From assembly GCA_016702645.1 (NCBI GenBank), contig JADJDP010000024.1, forward strand, positions 1 through 23,395: DNA of 23,395 bases. Direction: 5' to 3'. Within the stretch, counting starts at the first letter, position 1. Each line of letters starts with the position of its first letter. This DNA is from Flavobacteriales bacterium. Lineage in GTDB: Bacteria > Bacteroidota > Bacteroidia > Flavobacteriales_F > PHOS-HE28. The position numbers and the translations under genes are program-made. The notes under the pieces are model-generated. The model saw only the letters and a list, made by a program, of their open reading frames with translations, was not told the origin of the DNA and made no database searches. Below are positions 9,821 to 17,252 of this stretch, piece after piece.

Positions 9821-11428
9821 ATGAACCTTTTTCGCCGTGCGGAGGACCTTACCACCGTTGCTGTCGATCCTGCTGCCGTTCGTCTTGTTGGCGCAACCCA
9901 CGTTCCAACGTATCGTTCGTTCCGACTTCGGTCAGGCAAGGGCCATTGATAGGAATGGTTCTGGAGAACTCTACGTGGCCGCGCGCCACACGGATTCGAC
10001 CACACTCGTTAACGCCGTACAGCTGATCAAGTACGACCCGACAGGCGCTTTGGTTTGGGGTAAGTTGATCACCGAGCCCGATCCAGGATCTCTCTTCCAG
10101 GCGAGCGCTATCGTTTCCACCGCGGATGGCGGCGTGGTGGTCACCGGTCACCATGTGGTGGGTGCGAGCGCTGATAGCACCTTCGTCATCAAGTTCGATG
10201 GCCTGGGCAATGTTCTTTTGGTCCGCGCGATTCCTCGCCAACGCAACCAACTCCACTGTTTGTAAGGCCATCCGTGGAGGAAGCACCGAACGGCGACATT
10301 GTCGTGGGGTGAGGTCTCACAATCTCTGACCCCGGTGGACATGAGCTGTTCCTCACCCGGATGAGCGGTCTCGGTGCTGTGCTCTGGACGGAACGGATCG
10401 CCCCCTCTTGACGGACAAACCGAACACTTCGGGCGATCTCGTCCTCCCATCCACGGGTGGGATCGTGTTGACCGCCCAGAGCTTTCAGGAGACCGCAGGG
10501 CCCTGGCTCGCGAAATTGGACGACGCGGGTGTTCTGCTTTGGGCGAAGCGTTACGATAGTGGCAACCCGCTCCTGGACCTGCGCCCATTGCGCCTGTTCG
10601 AAACCACTGGTGGCTATGACATCTTCCTCCGCAAACCGTTCGGGGGCTTCGGTGTTCGCTTCTATCGCGTGCGGACCGATGCGGAGGGCGGAATGGTCAG
10701 TGCGAAACGGTTCCGCGCGCTCGACGAGAGATCGGCACATTGCTCAACGATGCGATCGCCACGGGTTTCCGGCTATATGCTCGCTGGGAACCGTAGCGGA
10801 TCGATGCGGCGGAAGCCTTTTGTTGGCGATCGACACATCCGGCACGCCTCAATGGGGAATGGCCTATGGCGGTTCGGGCTTTGAAACCGGACATGCTGTT
10901 ACTGCCACGTTCGATGGTGGCTATCTGCTGGGCGGGTTCGGCGAAACGGACAGCTTGCTACTGGAGCGCGGCGTGCCTGTTCATGAGACCTACTTGGTCA
11001 AAACAGATGACAACGGTCACAGCTCCGGTTGCGAAACCCCGCTCACGTTCCTGGACCCGCTGCCAGTTTCGCGCATGACGCCTATACCCGGACCACGAGC
11101 TATACGAGCGGTTGGACGGCGGCCACTTTCGACATCAATGATGCCTACGAGGAGATCGCCGTTTGCCCCGATCTGCGAGTGGACGGCATCACGCCAGCGC
11201 ACACCTTCCTCGCCTACCCGAACCCGACCCATGGACCTGTCTTGATCATCCTGCCGGACCGGACCGGGACTTGACCTTACGTGTGCTCGACGCAATCGGC
11301 CGTCCGGTACACCAAAGCCGGGTGGCCGACCGCAGCCAATTGAACCTATCCCACCTCATCCCAGGCCGCTACGGACCGAGGTGCGCAGCGCAGGCAGGAC
11401 CGAACGGCAGCAGTTGCTAAAGGAATAA
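9821..11428 (+). CDS. T9SS type A sorting domain protein with repeat (propeller-like) ectodomain (frame-disrupted)
   Basis: ATG at 9821, or GTG at 9837 in the main frame, opens a signal peptide with core LPPLLSILLPFVLLAQP. The ectodomain has repeated units typical of Bacteroidota 'delta-60/SBBP-like' propellers: IVSTADGGVVVTGHHV, FVIKFDGLGNVL, GIVLTAQSFQETAGPWLAKL, VTATFDGGYLLGGFGETDS and TYLVKTDDNGHSSGCE. After about six indels the tail gives AHTFLAYPNPTHGPVLI (11200-11250), LRVLDAIGRPVHQSR and LNLSHLIPGRY. It ends LLKE at 11417-11428, a T9SS type A sorting domain. It is probably a cell-surface or secreted protein; the ligand is unknown. The gene faces away from the small hypothetical at 9433-9723. 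Confidence 0.8.
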
Positions 11429-11784
11429 ATAAGGCCCATCCTCCAAGCGCGTCCGCGCGTCCACGTCGAAAGGGGCCCGCCGGTCACATCACACAATGCT
11501 CCTTGCTGTCGCCGGATGGGGAGCTTTATTCCCCTCCACCGCTACCGATCCCTCCTAGGTGGACGTACTTTTACCCCACGCCCGGTGCCGCTTCCGGACT
11601 TCCGAAGACCTGTAGGTGGTCTTCCGCTGAAGGCAAGATCCCTTCGCCGTTCATCTACGATCGACCGATCACCCAGTGCCAAGCGGCGAGCGCCAGGGTG
11701 CGACCCGCCCCTCCCGCCCGCAATACCTGTGGTCCACGTACCCGATCCGCGTATCCCCTTCCCTGTGGCACAACGCTCCTACGC
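11429..11784. other. Stretch without a recognisable gene
   Basis: About 350 bases between the T9SS protein and the CsbD-like gene. Short open frames exist on both strands. One plus frame runs through it into the CsbD-like gene, but its residues are proline- and arginine-rich with no conserved pattern, so I do not call a gene. It may hold the CsbD promoter; I see no clear Bacteroidota -7 (TAnnTTTG) box. Confidence 0.4.
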
Positions 11785-12000
11785 ATGAACACCGACCAGA
11801 CCACTTCCGCACCCGGCAATTTCACGATCGCTCCGAACACCTGGGGCGACAAGAAGTTCAAGCTCAAGAACAAGTTCGGTCACCTCAACGACGATGACCT
11901 CCATTTCGAGAACGGCAAGGAACAGGAAATGATCGGCCGCCTGTGTGCGAAGCTGAACAAGAGCGCCGCGGAAATGCACGCATTGATCAACGCATTATAG
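11785..12000 (+). CDS. CsbD-like general stress protein
   Basis: A clean 71-residue frame from ATG at 11785. The core reads NTWGDKKFKLKNKFGHLNDD, then DLHFENGKEQEMIGRLCAKL and NKSAAEMHALI. This is the CsbD pattern: an amphipathic basic helix K-x-K-x-K-x-KF, then L-x-DDDL, then G-K-x-x-E-x-x-G-R-x-x-x-K-L, then K-x-x-x-E. CsbD proteins are small, abundant cytoplasmic stress proteins (sigma-B regulon in Bacillus) with no defined activity. The open frame continues further upstream, but that part is not conserved, so this ATG is chosen. Two further genes follow on the same strand, 43 bases downstream. Confidence 0.75.
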   Translation: MNTDQTTSAPGNFTIAPNTWGDKKFKLKNKFGHLNDDDLHFENGKEQEMIGRLCAKLNKSAAEMHALINAL

Positions 12001-12043
12001 CACTGGCGCCCCCGCCCTCAACACGATCCTGAACTTCTCCCCC

Positions 12044-12487
12044 ATGACAGACGAACCCATCCCCGATCGTACCGCGATCCTACGCCAGCACCTCCAGGAC
12101 AATGAGTCCGAGTGTATCAAGCACAACATCACCGTTCAGGTGGGATCCACGAACGCCAGCAACAGCGTGGCGTTCTGCACGGTGGAACAGCGCATCTCCG
12201 GTCTTTTACGGCGCGACCTCAACGTCCCGGAACTCGTCTGGCGGGCCGAACAAGCGCTGGCACCCTTGATCGGACTGGGCACGATCCCCCTGATCACCGT
12301 GCGGCACAAGAGCCTGAACAATTTGCGACCGAGCGCCCCATCACCGCCTCGTTCCTTCATGGACCATATCCCCGATCTGTGGCGCTGGCTCGGTTCCCCT
12401 TTCGCCCGCGAAGGGTTCGGCGCCGTGGTCCTGGTGCGTGATCCGTTCGGCTGGAGGCGTGCGATGACCAATGCAGGACGCCCATGA
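12044..12487 (+). CDS. Hypothetical protein, 147 aa
   Basis: One uninterrupted frame from ATG at 12044 to TGA at 12485-12487. The first two thirds (TAILRQHLQDNESECIKHN, then VEQRISGLLRRDLNVPELVW and APLIGLGTIPLITV) look like a folded alpha/beta protein. The last third is rich in Pro, Arg and Trp and could reflect an undetected pair of indels. No domain recognised. Its stop overlaps the ATG of the following gene in an ATGA, so the two are probably translationally coupled, which also supports this frame as real. No signal peptide or membrane segment. Confidence 0.5.
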   Translation: MTDEPIPDRTAILRQHLQDNESECIKHNITVQVGSTNASNSVAFCTVEQRISGLLRRDLNVPELVWRAEQALAPLIGLGTIPLITVRHKSLNNLRPSAPSPPRSFMDHIPDLWRWLGSPFAREGFGAVVLVRDPFGWRRAMTNAGRP

Positions 12488-12933
12488 GCGATCACGAACT
12501 GACACTTCCAGTGGAACAGCCCTTGCTGCAAGCCCTCCGGATCGATCCCGATCGACGCGTTGTGGAGCGGGTCGACGTGGCGCATGATGCGGTGGCCACC
12601 CTTCTGCGATCGGAAAGGATCGATACGGTCGAGTTCATCGCCGGCCACTGCCTGGGTGATCGACGATGGTGGATCGACCGACGGTGATCCCAACCGGTTC
12701 AGTTTTACGGACGGCCCCACCCGCCCTTCTTCGGCCAGGCGCTGATCCTCGCTGTTGAACACGGTGGCTGGACATCGTCTACGCTGGACCCGAAGGCGCT
12801 GCGCGAACGGATCGTCTGGGAGGTTTGGGACCGTGATGAGGAGCGCTATGTCGCATGGCCCATCCCTTCATCATCGGCCCGGTCGGGCCTGCGGTCCCGA
12901 AAGAAGGACCATCGCCTCCCCGCCTTGAAATAG
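12484..12933 (+). CDS. DUF3846-like protein (frame-disrupted)
   Basis: Starts at the ATG that overlaps the preceding stop. LQALRIDPDRRVVERVDV is followed by IDTVEFIAGHCLG (first frame, to about 12660). Then, after indels near 12663 and 12720, IDDGGSTDGDPNRFSFTDG, FGQALILAVEHGGWTSSTL and LRERIVWEVWDRDEERY follow, with a basic tail ending PALK and TAG at 12931-12933. The order 'L-x-IDP-x-x-R-x-V-x-x-V', then 'D-T-V-E', then 'D-x-x-G', then 'G-x-ALIL' resembles DUF3846, a small domain frequent in phage and mobile-element proteins whose function is not established. Length of about 150 residues fits. The strong hairpin right after the stop closes the unit. Identification is by pattern memory only. 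Confidence 0.5.
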
Positions 12934-12934
12934 A

Positions 12935-12960
12935 CGAAGCCCCGACAAGTCGGGGCTTCG
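12935..12960. terminator. Perfect 12-bp hairpin, probable bidirectional terminator
   Basis: CGAAGCCCCGAC and its exact complement GTCGGGGCTTCG are separated only by AA (in practice a 4-base loop). It begins one base after the DUF3846-like stop and lies 24 bases beyond the cold-shock stop on the other strand, so it can serve both convergent genes. There is no long T-tract on either side, so termination would depend on the very stable GC stem. Confidence 0.75.
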
Positions 12961-12984
12961 AAGCTCTCTGATAGGAATGGTTCC

Positions 12985-13174
12985 CTACGACTTCACCACG
13001 TTGATGGCGCTGAGGCCGCGTTGGGTCTGCTCCACTTCGAACGTCACCTTGTCGTTCTCATAGAGACGTCCCGGGTCCCTGACTTGTGCACGAAGATGTC
13101 CTGGCCGCCTTGATCGGGGCGATGAAACCGAAACCTTTCTCCGTGTTGAAGAACTTCACTTTACCACTTGCCAT
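12985..13174 (-). CDS. Cold-shock protein (CspA family), two bases short
   Basis: ATG at 13174 gives MASGKVKFFNTEKGFGFIAP, with the RNP1-type motif KGFGFI. After one missing base near 13115 the next frame continues DQGGQDIFVHKSG, which carries RNP2 (DIFVH). After a second missing base near 13065 it reads YENDKVTFEVEQTQRGLSAI and ends NVVKS at 12985-12987. The family length is about 63-65 residues; the gene measures 190 bases, exactly two short of 63 codons plus a stop. Cold-shock proteins are single-stranded RNA/DNA chaperones with an OB fold. The gene stands alone on the minus strand and converges on the DUF3846-like gene. Because such genes are essentially never frameshifted, this is the best internal ruler for the base-level error of the sequence. 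Confidence 0.95.
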
Positions 13175-13507
13175 GTACTACGTATGTTAATGAGGGCGCA
13201 AGCTAGGCCCCTTAGCACCCGTGGCCGATGGATAGGATCGAATAAAGAGGCCTTGGATCACCCCTGTCAACAGCTCTACGCTCGTGGCGTTGCGGCCGCC
13301 TCGGTGCCGCAACGCCGCTCCGCATGGCTCGAAGTTCAATGATGTACCCGTCGTAGCCGGTATAGGATCGTGTTTCGGTCATCGCCTGCCGGGAACGTAC
13401 ACTCCTACCGAAGTCGACCACTCCCTGAGATCAGGACCCGCTGTTCCCTGCCCGTCCACATGTCCGCATCCGGTAGGCAACCAGCGCCTTCCCTCGTCTT
13501 TCCATTA
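13175..13507. other. Intergenic region between divergent cold-shock and surface-protein genes
   Basis: About 330 bases without a supported gene. It should carry the promoter and leader of the cold-shock gene (minus) and the promoter of the surface protein (plus). It includes an inverted repeat GGCGTTGCGG / CCGCAACGCC at 13286-13295 and 13307-13316 (10-bp stem, 11-base loop) with no T-run after it. No clear promoter box could be assigned by eye. Confidence 0.5.
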
Positions 13508-14919
13508 ATGCACGACCTCACTCGTCGGCACCGCGCCATGCTCATGGGTTTTGGCCTGCTGCTAAATATTTCGTTGCTCGCGCAGTGCCCTACCGGCGAT
13601 GTGTTGATCACGTCGCAGACCGACGCGGACAACTACGCTTCGACTTTCCCCAATTGCGACACGCTGCCCGGCGATCTGGTGTTCTCCGGTATCAACATCG
13701 ACGACCTCAGCGGCTTCGCCCACGTGGAGGTGATCCTGGGCGATCTGCATTATAACAACACCTTCCCGGGCCCCTACGACTTCACAGGCTTTCAGTCGCT
13801 CACCCATATCGGTGGAGACCTGAAGGTGACCAACAGTCAGTACTGGCGCTCCTTCGCCGGGCTAGACAACCTGGAGCGCGTGCGAGGGATCGGTGGTCGC
13901 GCAGTACGTGGACAGCATCGAAGGTGTGGGCGGCTTGTTCAACCTCGACCACGTGGGTGGCGACCTGCTGATCTGGGGCGGCCGTTGATGTACGGCCTCG
14001 CCGGGCTGAACGATCTGGACACCGTGATGGGGCAAGTTCAAGTGTTGATGGGCGACGCCAGCGGAGCACTGCCCGACCAACTCGAATACGTCGGTGGCGA
14101 CTTCCGCGTGACCAGTGGTACCAACCAACTCACCGGTGCTGCGCAGCTCACACGCATAGATGGCCATTTGCTCCTCGGCTCGCCCAACTTGCCCGCACCG
14201 AACGCATTCCCCGTGCTCGGTGTGGTGCATGATCTGTGATCGGACTGGACAACGTGCCGACCATCAACCTCAACATCCTGCCCGCGCTGGATACCGTGGT
14301 GAACAACCTCCAGGTGGGCGCCAACTCCACGCTGACCTCCTTCGCCGGTCTCAACGCCATCGAGTACATCGGTGGCTGGCTCCTGTTCGACGACTGCGAG
14401 GATCTGGTAACGATCACCAACGCGTTCCAGAGCGTGGACACCTGCGGGAAGCTCTGGATCGACCAGAACGACGTGCTCACCGACATCAGCGCGTTCGACC
14501 GGTCCATGGGCATCGGCAACTTGCAGGTGACGAACAACCCGCTGCTCTCATACTGCCACGTGCAAGCCATTTGCGAACGGGTGGTCGCCCCCATCCTACC
14601 GAACCCCGCCATCTACGGCAACGCGACGGGGTGCGATACGGAGTTCGAAGTGTACGACCTATGCACCCTGAACACGGCGGTGCCCGATGCCTCCAGCGCG
14701 TCGATCACCGTTTTCCCCAACCCGGCGCAGGATCTCCTTCGGATCGAAGGCCTGAGCGGAACGCGCATCGCGCTCCTCTGCACTGCGGACGGACGTCCGG
14801 TCAGCCGCACCCGCATCGACGGCGGGGTGCTCGACATCAGCCAGCTACCCGCGGGCATGTATGCGCTCCGGTTGGAAGGAGAACCCACGTATGCTCCGAC
14901 GATCTTCGTGAAGCAGTAG
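13508..14919 (+). CDS. Receptor-L/leucine-rich-like repeat surface protein with T9SS type A sorting domain (frame-disrupted)
   Basis: ATG at 13508 is followed by a signal peptide with core MLMGFGLLLNISLLAQC. The mature protein starts with a secretory-type cap, PTGDVLITSQTDADNYASTF. Repeats of about 25-30 residues follow, of the type seen in Receptor-L-like Bacteroidota proteins: FTGFQSLTHIGGDLKVTN, LEYVGGDFRVTSG, LTRIDGHLLLGSPNL, LPALDTVVNNLQVGANSTL, LNAIEYIGGWLLFDDCEDL and MGIGNLQVTNNPLLSYC. The repeat array closes with CHVQAICERVVAPIL and a NATGCDTEFEV cap. The C-terminus is a T9SS type A domain: ASITVFPNPAQDLLRIEGL, then LPAGMYALRLEG, then VKQ at the stop. Frame changes lie near 13890, 13985 and 14236. 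Expected on the cell surface or secreted; likely adhesive, but that is inference. Confidence 0.82.
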
Positions 14920-15080
14920 TACACGGCGACGCGTACCTGCACTCTAAGGTGTTCATGCGGGATCGGCAGATGGAAGAGGATCCATTTCAGTCGCGCATCG
15001 TCCAGGTGTGAACCGGTCGTCGGGAAGGACGAGGGGCTTGCTTACGGTTCCTGGGTCTGGCTCACGGTCGCCTCGCCTAA

Positions 15081-15641
15081 GTGGTCTCGGACGCAATAGC
15101 GAAGCAGCTATCTTATTCGATCACGGCTTGCCAAGTTCCACGTCACGGATGGCCCATCACCGCCCCACACGCCGCGAAGGGAAAGCGCTGCCCATGGAAA
15201 GGCCGCGTGGTGGTGGGCGATGTGCCGTACCGCATCTCGTGCGTAACGCCGCAAGCCGATGGCAGCTTCACATACACGCTTACACCGCCCGATGCGCAAC
15301 ACCGCGTACTCCATCAGGTCGCACATGCAGAACTCATCAAGCAGATGGCGGATCATGCGCGCTACACCGTTGGGCGGACAGTAATACTCGCCAACAGCGC
15401 ACCCATGCGCATCACCAAGCGGCAGTGGGACTTCCGCAACGGCACCGTGTGGTACTATGCCGTTGTGCCCAACCGCACCATTGGTGCGGGCTGGATCAAG
15501 CAGGAAACAATGTTGCAGCTTGATCGCGAGCTGGACCCTGTGTTGGATACGGATGAGGAGCCCACACTGCCGGGACGTTCGTCTCCACCCCCGACTGGTT
15601 ATGAGCTTGCTTATGGTCCAGTCCGTGAGGTAAGCCGTTAG
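15081..15641 (+). CDS. Hypothetical protein, about 186 aa, start uncertain
   Basis: An open frame from GTG at 15081 to TAG at 15639-15641. From about residue 40 it looks like a real folded protein: KGRVVVGDVPYRISCVTPQA, then GSFTYTLTPPDAQHRVLHQV, HARYTVGRTVILANSAPMRI and NGTVWYYAVVPNRTIG. The first 35 residues are less convincing, so the true start may be further downstream or an indel may lie near 15160. No domain is recognised, no signal peptide and no membrane segment. It overlaps the SRAP gene tail-to-tail by three bases, so the two converge without a spacer. Confidence 0.5.
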   Translation: MVSDAIAKQLSYSITACQVPRHGWPITAPHAAKGKRCPWKGRVVVGDVPYRISCVTPQADGSFTYTLTPPDAQHRVLHQVAHAELIKQMADHARYTVGRTVILANSAPMRITKRQWDFRNGTVWYYAVVPNRTIGAGWIKQETMLQLDRELDPVLDTDEEPTLPGRSSPPPTGYELAYGPVREVSR

Positions 15642-16218
15642 CTGCGGGGTGCGCACAGGGCCAGCACTTCCTCCTGCGTCAGGTGCGGGTTCAGCCAATC
15701 GCGCTCGTGGCCTTCGGGGATGATCACCGGCATGCGACGCTTGCTGTTGTGGATCTCCGCCATGCGGGTATTGGCCTCGGTGGTGAGGATGGTGTAGGTG
15801 CCGTTCTCTGCAAGCCGCCGATGTGGAAGATGCGGTCCTGCGCGTGGTGGATGAAGTGCGGCACCTTCTCCTTGCCCACGTGCATCCACTCGAAGAAGCC
15901 CGTGACGGGGATCAAGCAGCGCCTCCCCTCTTTCGCCGCCTTGCTGAAGGTGCGCAGGTCGTCATCGTTTCGCTTTTGGCGTTGTACGCTGTACTGCTTC
16001 GGAAAGCCCGCCGCATCGGGCATATGCTTGGGCACGAAGCCGCATTGCATGTCCTGCACATGCTCCGGGTCTTCTGCCGTGATCACCGGCCAAGGGTAGC
16101 GCGCGAACACGCTGGCATGGTGGAAGGTGGCCCGCTTGCGCACCTCCTCCAGGATGCGCTGGTTCCAATACACATCGCTCTTGGTGAACTCCAGGATGAG
16201 CTGGGTTTGGAAACACAT
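15638..16218 (-). CDS. SOS response-associated peptidase (SRAP; YedK/HMCES family), frame-disrupted
   Basis: ATG at 16218 gives MCFQTQ; in this family the methionine is removed and Cys2 forms a thiazolidine crosslink with abasic sites in single-stranded DNA. Further landmarks are WPVITAEDP, GFVPKHMPDAAGFPKQYSV, RRCLIPVTGFFEWMHVGKEK with the conserved Glu of GFFEW, then FHIGGL. After a frame change near 15815 come NGTYTILTTEANTRMAEIHN, with the catalytic-region His, and RMPVIIPEGHERDWL. It ends LALCAPRS. The conserved Asn motif (usually NARxET) is not in the main frame. A one-base shift around 15990 reads YNAKSET, so the site is present and only the sequence is disrupted. Role: shielding and repair of abasic sites in ssDNA. 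It lies 30 bases downstream of the HNH remnant on the same strand. Confidence 0.9.
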
Positions 16219-16248
16219 GGAACGAAAATAGGCTGGGCGGACTGAGGC

Positions 16249-16533
16249 CTACGCCCCGGACAACTTGCGCCGATGCCACTCCAGGCCTTGCCCGCGGTGG
16301 CATCGCGAAGGCGTGTATGCGGCCTTGGGGCCTGCCGCCTCGGCGGGAAAGGTCAGTGGCTTGCCCCTGCCTGCCGGCAGGCAGGTTCGTAGGTCTTGAA
16401 GTACTGGCTCACGGTCGCATTGGCGAAGTGGGCGCGAAGCGAAGGGGCGCACACAAGGCGTAGCTCGGTATCGAAGGTGATGAGGCCGCGGTCGAAGGCT
16501 TTGTCGTGAAGGGCGTTGAGGGCGATGCCGTTC
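16249..16533 (-). pseudogene. C-terminal remnant of an HNH endonuclease
   Basis: Reading from about 16523, one frame gives NGIALNALHDKAFDRGLITF, then DTELRLVCAPSLRAHFANAT and VSQYFKTYE. This is the second half of an HNH_2-type nuclease: the Asn and His of N-G-x-x-L-x-x-x-H-D-x-x-F-D-x-G-L are present. The frame is then broken by a 20-bp palindrome at 16366-16385. It resumes as GKPLTFPAEAAGPKAAY and ends with an H-R-x-x-x-x-x-W-H-R tail at TAG 16249-16251, as in relatives that finish 'YLxWHR...VF'. Upstream of 16523 the frame meets a stop, and no N-terminal half (with the Cys and the first His) is visible on this strand. The gene is therefore cut, apparently where the lower-G+C accessory DNA begins. 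Confidence 0.7.
16366..16385. repeat. 20-bp perfect palindrome inserted in the HNH remnant
   Basis: The sequence CCTGCCTGCCGGCAGGCAGG equals its own reverse complement. On the minus strand it separates TAC-GAA (YE) from GGC-AAG (GK) of what would be a continuous TYEGKPLTF peptide. Its 20-base length breaks the frame. Peptides encoded by this palindrome (LPAGRQA or PACRQAG types) turn up in predicted Bacteroidota proteins in my memory, suggesting a dispersed element, but I cannot verify that here. No second copy was seen in this window. Confidence 0.7.
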
Positions 16534-16621
16534 TATGCACCGAACTTTTCAACAGGATTTGGATCCATGCCTTCATGTGCGTACCCTGGTATCGGCATCT
16601 CTGACGAAATATTCGACAACC

Positions 16622-16867
16622 ATGGAGTACCGGACATACACCATCACGCTCAACTCGCTCGATCTAGGGCAAATGCTTGATGGCATTGAGCAAAGAGCAC
16701 TTGCATACCGCAACACCGAACACTATCACGCTTTCGGCGAAACACTATCTGACGACATCGTCGAGGAAGTGACGGACGCGGATGAAGCACGGCAGATCGC
16801 TGAACACTATGAACAGATCATTGCAGCTGTTCAAGCGCAGATAGAGCAACAGGACAAGGGGTTATGA
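16622..16867 (+). CDS. Small acidic hypothetical protein, 81 aa, first of a coupled pair
   Basis: Starts MEYRTYTITLNSLDLGQML, followed by GIEQRALAYRNTEHYHAFGE, then a very acidic helix LSDDIVEEVTDADEAR and a C-terminal helix QIAEHYEQIIAAVQAQIEQQ. The whole protein is clean in one frame. No domain is recognised. Small size, acidity, mostly helical character and the ATGA overlap with the next gene fit an antitoxin- or immunity-like partner, but nothing in the sequence proves this. The same frame extends 87 bases further upstream; that part is not protein-like, so ATG 16622 is chosen. Confidence 0.6.
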   Translation: MEYRTYTITLNSLDLGQMLDGIEQRALAYRNTEHYHAFGETLSDDIVEEVTDADEARQIAEHYEQIIAAVQAQIEQQDKGL

Positions 16868-17237
16868 GAGCGATCATTGAACAATTCTGCAACGCGCTTC
16901 GCGAAGAGGAGTTCTTCAACGAAGAAGCCGAAGAGTGGCAGTTCCTGACGGGACCGCCTGTGGCCTTTGTACCTCATCAGCGATCCAGGTCGCAAGCAAG
17001 TTCGACGGCTTGGTGGTTGGGTACTATTCGAATGACAACTCAACCGCTGAGATCGGGTTGCCCAATCATGACGGCCATGACTTTGCATTGATCAACGATC
17101 GCTGGCTGGTGGACTATTGGGCATGGCATGTTGAAGGACTGGTCGCATCACCGATCTTCGACCTGAGCAACAGCGCTGACCGAAGGGAAGTGACGCGATT
17201 ATATGGCTCAACCGTGAAGTGGAAACCACTCGAATAG
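16864..17237 (+). CDS. Hypothetical protein, second of a coupled pair (one frame change)
   Basis: ATG at 16864 overlaps the preceding TGA in ATGA. The N-terminus MRAIIEQFCNALREEEFFNE ends in EEWQFLTGPPVAF. After one indel near 16975 the second frame reads AIQVASKFDGLVVGYYSNDN, then LPNHDGHDFALINDRWLVDY, WAWHVEGLVASPIFDL and a closing VTRLYGSTVKWKPLE. The block G-H-D-F-A-L-I-x-x-R-x-x-V-D-x-W with a preceding H resembles uncharacterised cysteine-less or peptidase-like small proteins I cannot name. The product is about 124 residues, with no signal peptide. Alternative readings: effector or immunity protein of a small two-gene system, or an ordinary hypothetical. Confidence 0.55.
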
Positions 17238-17252
17238 CATAGTACTGAAGAC

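Noticed and set aside
13286..13316. Inverted repeat as a terminator of the cold-shock or surface-protein gene
   Set aside because: It lies upstream of both divergent genes and has no T-run, so it cannot end either; an operator or leader hairpin is possible but unsupported.
14160..15011. Long plus-strand open frame overlapping the end of the L-domain-like protein
   Set aside because: His/Arg/Pro-rich shadow of the real frame, which carries the repeats and T9SS tail.
15050..15085. 15-base match (CTGGCTCACGGTCGC) to the HNH remnant at 16403-16417, suggesting a second HNH fragment
   Set aside because: Similarity ends immediately on both sides; a match of this length is expected by chance at some frequency in 23 kb.
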